Shown here piece after piece: positions 61,501 to 64,000 of a DNA stretch of 64,000 nt (position 1 is its first letter; every line of letters starts with the position of its first letter). The DNA is from PoT sp049331405 (lineage in GTDB: Bacteria; Planctomycetota; Planctomycetia; Isosphaerales; Isosphaeraceae). The notes under the pieces are model-generated. The model was not told the origin of the DNA and did no database searches. It saw only the letters and a program-made list of their open reading frames with translations. The DNA lies in the NCBI RefSeq assembly GCF_049331405.1, contig NZ_CP186274.1, positions 2,232,001-2,296,000 of the forward strand, given 5' to 3'. The position numbers were made by a program, and so were the translations under genes.

Positions 61501-64000
61501 CGTCTCGGTCCCGCAACTCGAGGGGATCGACTTCGCGCAGAGCATCACCGGCTCGGTGACGAACTCGGTCACGGTCAACGCGAGCTATATCAAGCACCAA
61601 GCGAGTAATAATAATTTCACCTGGAACTTCGTCTATCCGACCGACGTCTCGCTGAGCATGACGAGCTCGGTCAAGGCGGATAACCCGATCGCCATCAATT
61701 TCGGGAGCGTGACCGACGCACCGTTCCAGATCAATTCGAATGCCCCGGTGATCCTCACGGGGACCATCACGCACGTCTCCGACGACACGACCATCATCGC
61801 CAGCGGAGGGATCACGGCCGCGCCCGGGGCGTCGATTACCGCCGAGAACCTCACGTTGAGCACGATCGGCGGGAGCCTCGGCGCCGTGGGTCGGCCACTC
61901 GCGATCACCATGACCTCCGGCGGCATCCTCGATGCCAGCACGACCGGCGGCGGGATCTATCTCGACGTCGATTCCGGCGTGATCCTCGGGCAGATCGCGG
62001 CGGGGAGCCAGGCCGACGGCTACGGCGACGTCGTGCTCCACGCCTCCGGAAACGTCGAACCGCAGGCGGGTCAGGCGTCGGGGACGGTGAACATCGCCGG
62101 CAACAACCTCGCCCTCGCCAGCTCCAGTGGTGCGCTCGGCTCGTCGGGCACGCCGCTGGTGATCCAGGCCGTGAGCACGGCCGCGGCCGATGGCGGCGTC
62201 AGGGGCGGGACGCTCAAGGCGAACGCCCAGGGAGATATCGGCCTCGAGCAGGCCTCGGGGAACCTCGTCGTCCGGAGCATTCAGTCGACGAGCGGCGACG
62301 TCTACCTCGCCGTCCGCGATGGCAGCATCCTCGACGGCCGGACCTGGGAATCCAACGGCCTGACCCTCGCCGAGGCCCAGCAGGTCTGGCAGGACCTGCA
62401 CCTCGACGACGAGTCGTATGCCCAGACTCAGCTCGCCAACCTGATCAGCGCGATCGATACCGACTATCAGCAGTACTGGCAACTCGTCCAGAACGGCACG
62501 GTGAGCGATGGCGTCCTCACCCTGAGCGCCACGGGCCTGGCCATGTATCAAGGTCAGGCGGGCGCGTCGCTCGGGTTAACCGACCCCACGAATGATCAAA
62601 TCTCGAACTACGCGAATGGGCTCTATCAGCAGCTCGTCAATCTGTTCAACATCTACTTGCCCGCCGACTGGAGCACACTTCCGGATTTCCAGGCGTATGA
62701 CGCGGACTTCCAGTTTACTCCGACGGTCGCGATGGCGAAGAACCTGGCGGCGAATACACTCTGGACCCAGGATCAACTCACGTACTCGCTCGACAAGAGC
62801 GCCCTGAGCACGAGGCCCACCACAGGGTCTTCGGGCACGTCCGACGAGCCCAACGTCGTCGGCTCGACCATCACGCTCGTCGCCAGCGGTGCGGTCGGGA
62901 ACTTCGTCGTCTCGGCGGATGTCAGCTCCGCCGACCTCACCAACGCGACGCTCGTCGCGACCCAGCAGGCGGCCATCGTCCAGGCCAAGACGCCCGGAGC
63001 CGCCACGACAACGTCCCAAGGAGTGCAGATTGGCGTCACGCAGCCTCTGCGGATCCAGCTCAATGGTTCCTCAGGGGGCGGCCTGAATGTGATCGCGGGG
63101 ACGGGTGTGACGATCGCCGAGACGACGGGGAACCTCGTCGTGAACCAGATCACGACGGCCTCTGGCTCGGTCAACCTGGATGCCCCCGGCAGCGTCCTCG
63201 CGGGGACGAGCGAGACCGTCGGCGACCCCGTTGTCTCGAGCCCGAACCTCGACGAGAACCAGGGCGAAATCTACATCAATCAGCAACCCTTCAGCGGCGA
63301 GGACACGCCGACCTCGTTCTCCTTCTACGCCCCCGCGACGGGCAATTACGTCACGCCGATGCTCTTCTCGGTCAAGGACGGCGTCTACACATTGGCCGCC
63401 GTCTATCAGTCGATCCTGGCCGCGAGTGTCGGCGTGAATACGGCGCCACTGGTGCTCGCTGAGGGCTCGCTCGATCCCGCGGCGACTTATGTTTTCGGCT
63501 ACTCCGACCGCAACATGAGCGCCGACCAGAATGGCGAGCTGAACACGATCTCGGCCACGGCGGGCACGATCAATTATGCGAATTCAGCCTCGGGCGACTG
63601 GCTCTACACGACCGAAGGGACGGGGATCTCGTCGAGCACGAACCTCTCCCTGGGCATGACGTTCGGCCTGACCGGCGCGAGCAACGCGCTCGACTCCGGA
63701 CGCGTCTATTCCGCATCGATCGGCCTCGCGGTTCCGAGTTCGATCATCGCCCAGCAGATCAACCTGATCGCCCAGGCCGGCAGCATCGGCTCCCCATCGA
63801 CCGCCTTGAAGACGAATATGACCGGCGCCAAGCAGGGCTCCTTCAACGCGACGGCCCCTCAAGGCGTCTTCGTCGAGGATACGTCCAGCAACCTGAATGT
63901 CGGGGCAGTGCAATCCTCGAGCGGGCCCGTCAGCCTCTCGGCGCAGGGGAACATCTTCAAGGGGGCGACGCAGTCGGTCGGGGATCCCACCGTCTCGAGG
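43592..64000 (+). CDS. Giant secreted/surface beta-strand-repeat protein (3' partial)
   Basis: An ATG at 43592, seven bases after GGGAG, opens a frame that I read codon by codon to the right edge: 6,803 codons with no stop and, in my reading, no cysteine. The N-terminus is basic (GSKGRKKQRREAGKALTRRR), then LEVLEERTVLS (43-53), a variant of the LEPR-XLL motif found at the start of huge planctomycete surface proteins. There follow five or six ~60-90-residue modules (about 44,170-46,710) with the G-L-x-D-G-x-Y-Y-x-V pattern, then beta-helix-like Ala/Ser/Thr/Gly/Val repeats. Fifteen phased ~107-residue repeats occupy 49,943-54,900, and looser repeats continue to about 58,400. The C-terminal part resembles large exoproteins (GSLGAVGRPLAITMTSGG; GSIGSPSTAL). 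It is probably an adhesin or envelope fibre; function and anchoring are unknown. Confidence 0.9.
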   Translation, partial: MFPFSNSGSWFGSKGRKKQRREAGKALTRRRRDEQLRYQLESLEVLEERTVLSVSFTTGSNSIAFTTDTGADDLYLKVANGILEYSTPGPSTYESTGLAIGAGTSVTYQGATGVEVVGTLFMAGMDQGGGIYSTSGPLEINASLSTQGNPLNLSGGNITVDDAPLVTGFAGTLQTSQGSSFNITGGAPNTGRLTVAGLSGAGLHEGELVTFAGSVSGSLLPGTQYAVHLPDPSDQGTIQLFLPIAISTSSPSGTAGALALNAPTISVGSFDQLAAQGSNASGNGPITLSATDSNAQVKSLLNSSGNLLGASFAASISIGTGAFLSGSDVSLTSIAGNTKPATLAVGSTSGAGLLAGISGVEQRVADYLGQFGSVPVTVLVTSASATTKVGAYASITSSGSVTVSGSATANSTSDAISWSGTSPGAVSGSFSLNEAFTDAEATIDAHATITAIAGVSITSTTKTTASGSSLVAQNAGSAPILPNDLGISGAYNNLATTSLATVAQGALISSPSGNVNVAATATNNNVVNVQTASYQDGRVGLAGAGTNVNANVKAYVDGTIVAGGRLTGSQETINPFLSTSFAAGNGSFGASNQVDYENSRFVFMANPGYTTGEALSYSSGLGGPILGLTSGQVYYAIVGSDGTHTYIQLAQTAEDARAGRAIGFGQYPTIAGLPISDVDASNDQILFNFNPGFTEGQAVNFAPAAGQFLGYDNDQGEIVGPLSGTYRVHLVNSSVAGQYAIQLLGADGKAVALDASPTLTTNSGQVVRVVGFNTNANLLVLNPSDLAKVSLANGDALTYTSGLGTNVTGLTDGATYYAVVDPAAIASSPSGSPRTLQLAATRNDAEAADPTRQLPRLTWTDAQGNAQTTAIPRAMTSDGTGEGNALVFPGMTSPIPDGTTVIYHSSSPGTTIGGLVDGAAYRVSVVPGSADGVTLVHLIPVGQGANGKPVSLSLDETLRTSDGRTFLIVGIDAIQHTLTVVPQGNGTALVHGEALTYTGALGASTGSLVDGRVYDVRLPNPSNPNLIQLADTNGNLLDFQKAVPLETLDHSYMSGVAQSLTPVVSQGISITSTLTSRETLGVAAGIGGEPPIKYRLLDDLPTGSMPVSTSTSGDPVKETFASLAAQGMADASLRAFLAGLVDLLSVTGSFLVESVTNSSVAEVGSNAILKSSGNVTVSAKIVEANKAGVDATLTQEQAQPASTAPRLSVATAILVSSLNNSAKALIDGGSQIDAADALNVTSDVSYPWAGQINNPNGFDAKSALGSNLLTDTFKFLKSTLGLEGALVNNWADAAATSSQQPADLSGSINWTNYVNDSEATIGAGALINQDPAYRFGPQAIDVAANTTFQVVNYAGNTGFDFLPVNLVQGYDDAGWGGVANTILPDGAGEVVGVGASLNIIVLSDTTLATLGGAGTRINFGQGGFNVEANQEVVDVTIGTAGGLNSGGFGSGGVYGTNGTFAYFNANTTTNAQVAGGTTLSSNASTNGAVNIDANDTLDLITVSGSAFKGSNFGIGTSGVLNELSRTTQAIVGDETSSSNTSGSSTWNIAGPVSIAASTNGTQVNFALAGSHLTASAPSSPGTQPTGLNIAPSSWGIGISGDAAYSREISNTLASINDKGNFATGPLTIVAEDDSILVALVGGYAAAGSGVNGSAGIAGSYGEVEFGGMTSASAQEAQLTVTGPLVMKATRNNNLGAMTLGGSGASVGTSSAVAASASLIFYTGETEAYLSDLALSSVSGDVTVTAQDNTIFVAIGGATGVASMGGIGVSFGYISISPTISAYVSASSLNVQGDLSIQATSSANVGSLGLAPGYASGATSVSGAASATVNRVTMTIEASIDESSNLVVGGSADVEATDDSYLVSASGNLASTGSTTAAAGVANSENLIRNTITANVDDTTMQVIGDLRIAATSKPTLISLAAGGSLGSDLGVDGSVAANSVINTVSAFIAGGSDVSVGGDLVITAFESALEVAVAGAFGAAGALGVGAAVAYNEIGKRDKSDDPDGDDSEPAPGSTSAYIDASRVNVVGDILVSAGLQFQGALPQISTANISDFAGIGASLSMPTTVDSMLVAVAIGSGSVTSSSVNQQISAVIANGSQVTAGGSIVVTAVDAPTIGNGAGGVGLGTATPLGGAVARNAVSNTITAEVSNSTVTSSAGVISVISQEAATITSLAVSGSNGSAAQPGGSRVDNAIQNNIAATITGSTIQAATGVLVTSIDGSQVNAGAGQVGIATSASAAGSATANNSINGSNASLIDASNVVTTRGAIAVVADSHSRITAVATGGSGAGSASQAGSVVSNAVSRATTATILNSPAITAPIVKVASSNTSTIEVGSGQVAIASSGNAVGAATASSTIQSTVVASISNSTVNASGTVSVTALSDSPVTVVAAGGSGGSTSAQAGSTVNNSITGTVRAGIVSRSRVSASGVNVTSTDASSIGVGAGQVSIATSGSAVGNASATNSIANTVLAAIADSSVTTTAGDLSLQANSTAQIIAVAAGGSGADTSAQGGSIVANTIDNDVAASIDGSRVNSTGGVSVLAGDASTIGAGAGQVSIATSGSAVGSASVTNSINNSVSAGIDTSSIDSADALSLSATSNETITAVAAGGAVGATSAQSGSTVVNTIEDPTTASISGSPKIAVASLNVSSINSSTINVGSGEFSIGTGGSTQGTGVGAASTTSSITDNTKAFIETSHVATDGNVKVEATTSASITAVAVGAAGGSASSQVSSTIANTIAGSTTAGITGHSLVEAGSLSLTSGNSSAINVGSGQVAIATSGSAAGSATLTNTITSTVESGIDDSRVSVGPGAIQVEATSNASILAVAAGGSGGSTSQAGSTVTNSIADTTTAEISQGSVVSAGSIGLAAADNSAINVGAGQVSIATSGSAAGSASTTNTITNAVLASASGASLTTTSGGLTLAATSGADIIAVAAGGSGGSTSSQDGSTVKNTITNQTTASVANGSQVVSAAGMGIAAKDESRIETGSGQVSIATGAGAVGSASATNTINNTVVATIDGSTLTVAGALGVGASSDETITAVTAGGSGASSSAEGGATATNSIKDPTTASISGSQVTTTGGVVVASANSSTVNVGAGNVSIAMGGSAPTGGTTSNASASTPGGTTLPGAEGSAKAISTIANDTEAFIEDSSVSTGTGATAGIVVDASSTAKMTAVAAGGTGAATSAKGGSTVVNTIEDTTKAYISGSQEIASPTIDVGAEDASTINVGSGQVSVATSGTAEGAAEISNTIKDTVQAGVDGSNLNATGAVKVQAKTSAENIAVAAGGVGAETSAKAGAIVTNTVTDTTEAAILNGSDVQAGNLTISSDDATQIDAGAGQVAIATGGSSSGNSSGDGSGSGSTKSSAKGAAKLTNTITNMNAAYIDASTIGVQGDLHILADTSAEIIAVAAGGEGAEKSAEGGSIVTSTITDATSAYIAASPNISAGAAKISSSNTATIKVGAGQVSVATSGTSVGAALVTSTVKDSASAYIDGSSVTTAASLEVSAHTDSPITTAAAGGAGASTFAAGGSIVNNAIADTSSASISGVSNIVAAGVSVAADDTSTINTGAGQVSIATGVGAVGAAIASSKIDNAVSALINGSTLNSSRGVSVAATSDETILSVVAGVGGSVSSQVLGGALVGSGVVNKITDTTEALIEAGSSVSTSSGDVDVEAKDTSTITAGAGALSFQYTSGLPTVSVAIGASIAVNTIGTPKAADTVQAAVIGSTIASAGSVNVKAHAAPSIEAITAAGSGSFTSGTGVATVGLDGAGSGSINTTSITVEALISGDSQVSTTNGGGVTLSATGASSIEAIAGGISLAGSNATNLAGVQVTVGAAAAINTIVDTTVASIQGSTVHSTGEVNLDATNNENIQSFAVGVAGAISTGSSLAGLQFAGAGSGSHNTVNDRTKAIITASTANGVTTPSVVTSGRATSSNPQGSDINLNAVENVTILAAAGSAVFGISTGSQVSATAAVGVSAATNKITDTIESNINGSIVNAGGSLNLDASTQHAPDKFSIQSITVAGGVGVGNSGIVDLDLIGAGAYSKNTIDNTVTSSITGSTGTDAAGNAIGVNATDGVSLSATDDSTIQSDGGGASLTVSSSALPASIAIAGGASLNTITNHISAFISSSDVTSGGNFALDAKSTATIQSLALGVSVTAAVGSVAAGAASGSGAASYNTIKDTIAAYIDSNSNVSSQSTSSDAIRLTAKDASQTLSNAGAGSVAISAGTAALSLAAGATLADNTISNTVTAYVGSPTSGGADATQVNSAGGVSLLADSSAVVNATSVAVAAAAAASEAGAALAASGAASKNTIANTITAAVQGGATVTANGTASGPIVNIIASDRTTIRFDIGSGDLSVGVVGASAGASRAVNTVTDSVNAFIVGGTVNTSGQGFNVSALSTNVITGKAVATAVAIAIGGAAAGAEALSTDNTATSAYVGSGAVVNTGLNISNPSSYGALNINATSNDVVTAETYGGSVGLASIGAFYSSVDVGGSTSAYLAGGAILNIGDLSVTATASHDVEADAVGVVVGVAAGSGTNAVTLIHNSVSAYIGTASNAPAATSPTSYVTNGAVNVSATANETGMSKATNGAIGLAGGISGNFAHTVIGPTVEAYVSDAINLSAPILNITANATNSANIKIIGVALETVGVGVADGRSAISATVNAYLGSGTFKIGGNLTVSATSLDYATTYTEASAGSIVASGGAALAVASILSDVQAYTGGSNIVATGTALISAQETPVASATALGIQASLGLAVGSVRSSATVNTNTASYLGDGTSVSASNLIVRATRLLDASKDATASAASQAGSGGVLAGLVATGSEVVTGGSIEAYTGTSVTLPNGDVSILAGNTTRQLASSTGVAVGGFFAAGSNNATATSQATTLASLGADPVMSRKRAGSLSVVAAGFDGNEAKVTAGSGGLVAGNAAEGKTNDSSTVTAELVGGTIYGKGVTVASVNQSEYAPNVSSVNASAVGASGAMASNQINTSATINIGDGTTINAAGLVSLSAQDRFTEVLPSGGSAASAAAGGGATATAVQSETMLTGNANVTLGDSVTIRSVNDPVPQSGSSASPQVGIVLLASSILNANDVVTLSTGGLIQAAGVNSLLFATLNNNVTVGQGNTLESDGNIGAGTYSSVNADTSASVSTGGLAAAGDAQATMSVTSNQSVTVETGSRLTAFGNVNLTPGNDPTGSASTLMTGNSVAQGFVYGLIAIPTATATTTFASNTQLDIEGATASDANPSQTLAAVAIGSGENVTIGAYPGTPVVAATGTAKGYEIGFIPITVNDSTPTSSTSSSVTQDGVIAAGIYHELTIVIPNDQDGGYTSTVQINTDGSPHAPVHSSYNPSFDPLTYVSDNFPDNTPGQGLLQISVADTNVGAITLGPLFAAGGTVTLNADTIAGSGSITAYGAPSISVTNNSPDYLLIGPIVIPNLPGGQALFTGSVNLSDVQGAGIGVTQVNPTNTPSGSNLPSVTISQTYNGSEPSGSGDGPALFLTGSIENLGGPITITNAAGSIGQEQTIVGASLSMSAPNGSVVIDVPPPGVAYVNGNPYSQWNSAMIWPGGNPSTQGAPSANEAVVYVANAVYNSDGFYSASNFGGDQNAANAFTNLLDNHWQINTDDQYSGGTSFVFLGDSVPYASAAFVDGNKKGGNIYGGDDSYGTNSSLTTSGSGGTVSGAYQMEYEGSSDGPYGMLPYIATVSLLTTQSYSSANLPPATAAVQARNVSIQAQTIDINGQIQTTGQPKNQSVSLPASLVPTLQAFQQSFQDGTSASAIFSIPVTTVNSGDQPINASYNAQTNQITIEDIQDATTGGFVSLNGAIISSTTMGAIDMSGGVGQVTVQNDTGIPVVVQNIQAGGNVGLSAVSITDTIRPAASQQTLYVYQPGQSIAVYTGAAGANLLNSLPSSTTSGTSVSYSPEAGLRWQWTEVASLSRTASDVNGPNFSMSDWAFNGSQNNPWLYNDPSNGSTTSTPVGQIVSVPQLEGIDFAQSITGSVTNSVTVNASYIKHQASNNNFTWNFVYPTDVSLSMTSSVKADNPIAINFGSVTDAPFQINSNAPVILTGTITHVSDDTTIIASGGITAAPGASITAENLTLSTIGGSLGAVGRPLAITMTSGGILDASTTGGGIYLDVDSGVILGQIAAGSQADGYGDVVLHASGNVEPQAGQASGTVNIAGNNLALASSSGALGSSGTPLVIQAVSTAAADGGVRGGTLKANAQGDIGLEQASGNLVVRSIQSTSGDVYLAVRDGSILDGRTWESNGLTLAEAQQVWQDLHLDDESYAQTQLANLISAIDTDYQQYWQLVQNGTVSDGVLTLSATGLAMYQGQAGASLGLTDPTNDQISNYANGLYQQLVNLFNIYLPADWSTLPDFQAYDADFQFTPTVAMAKNLAANTLWTQDQLTYSLDKSALSTRPTTGSSGTSDEPNVVGSTITLVASGAVGNFVVSADVSSADLTNATLVATQQAAIVQAKTPGAATTTSQGVQIGVTQPLRIQLNGSSGGGLNVIAGTGVTIAETTGNLVVNQITTASGSVNLDAPGSVLAGTSETVGDPVVSSPNLDENQGEIYINQQPFSGEDTPTSFSFYAPATGNYVTPMLFSVKDGVYTLAAVYQSILAASVGVNTAPLVLAEGSLDPAATYVFGYSDRNMSADQNGELNTISATAGTINYANSASGDWLYTTEGTGISSSTNLSLGMTFGLTGASNALDSGRVYSASIGLAVPSSIIAQQINLIAQAGSIGSPSTALKTNMTGAKQGSFNATAPQGVFVEDTSSNLNVGAVQSSSGPVSLSAQGNIFKGATQSVGDPTVSR
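44176..46710 (+). repeat. Diverged modules with Y-Y motif near the N-terminus of the giant protein
   Basis: Six related segments share G-E/D-A-L-x-Y-x-x-G-L-G, then G-L-x-D-G-x-x-Y-x-V, then I-Q-L-A: about 44176-44330 (GELVTFAGSVSG), 45400-45580 (GEALSYSSGLGG; GQVYYAIVGSDG), 45655-45850 (GQAVNFAPAAGQ), 45930-46140 (GDALTYTSGLGTNV; GATYYAVVDP), 46253-46450 (GTTVIYHSSSPG) and 46537-46710 (GEALTYTGALGAS). They are not continuous tandem copies. They look like small all-beta domains, but I cannot assign a family. Confidence 0.65.
49943..54900 (+). repeat. Phased tandem repeat in the giant gene, 15 copies of ~107 codons
   Basis: Each unit carries GAGQVSIATSGSAVGSAS, then N-T-I..N-T-V-x-A-x-I, a short beta segment, AVAAGGSGGSTSAQAGSTV, N-T-I-x-D-x-T-T-A-x-I and a closing S-x-D-x-S-T-I-N-V. 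Starts of the GAGQV-like element that I could place: 49943, 50264, 50588, 50909, 51233, 51554, 51887, 52208, 52535, 52856, 53255, 53576, 53951, 54272, 54614. Spacings alternate exactly between 321 bp and a variable value (324, 324, 333, 327, 399, 375, 342). Two units carry low-complexity insertions (copy at 52856, about 26 residues; copy at 53576, about 18 residues). Copies diverge in DNA but keep reading frame throughout. Confidence 0.88.

Noticed and set aside
60947..62551. Minus-strand open frame of 534 codons
   Set aside because: Same reason: it lies wholly inside the giant gene and reads as an antisense artefact.

Overview
This 64 kb window is GC-rich chromosomal DNA from a planctomycete, most likely an Isosphaeraceae-type organism (Isosphaera/Singulisphaera/Tautonia relatives). 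The markers are a secreted cytochrome-DUF1549-DUF1553 protein followed by a DUF1501 protein, an ECF sigma factor next to a Ser/Thr kinase with WD40 repeats, a Pirellula-type heme-binding domain, large spaces between genes, and a giant surface-type protein with an LE-x-LEERTVLS N-terminus. I assigned function from family motifs read by eye; no searches were run.

Layout. 1-4.4 kb: a Gld-type ABC permease/GldG fusion (cut by the left edge) and a DUF4340 partner, closed by a strong terminator. 4.8-7.0 kb: ilvN, ilvC and a small ferredoxin. 7.4-14.1 kb: a cyanophycin locus, with cphA on the minus strand and a divergent ABC exporter plus DUF1854 protein on the plus strand, then a Nudix hydrolase and a single-domain response regulator. 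16.3-23.7 kb: secreted or metabolic singletons (EEP-family hydrolase, unknown secreted protein, glucoamylase-like protein, flavin reductase, old yellow enzyme). 24.0-28.0 kb: ECF sigma factor and WD40 kinase. 29.0-33.0 kb: the DUF1549/1553 and DUF1501 pair. 33.1-36.9 kb (minus): a membrane protein and a three-part secreted cytochrome/sugar-dehydrogenase/CehA-type fusion. 37.2-42.5 kb: a lipoprotein, a frameshifted HD-domain pseudogene, a 42-residue membrane peptide, DUF1345, an acidic small protein, DUF6582, a metallophosphoesterase and a nucleotidyltransferase-like protein.

The last third (43,592 to the right edge) is a single uninterrupted reading frame of 6,803 codons with no stop and, in my reading, no cysteine. 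It is one giant secreted/surface beta-strand-repeat protein. It contains 15 phased copies of a ~107-residue repeat, and every second spacing is exactly 321 bp, which implies expansion by a two-unit block. Long open frames on its opposite strand are composition artefacts.

The items most worth following up are the giant repeat protein, the cyanophycin-linked ABC exporter with an N-terminal zinc ribbon, the heme/GSDH/CehA fusion and the frameshifted HD hydrolase. Six convincing hairpin terminators mark transcription-unit ends. I saw no tRNA, rRNA, CRISPR array, insertion sequence or phage genes.
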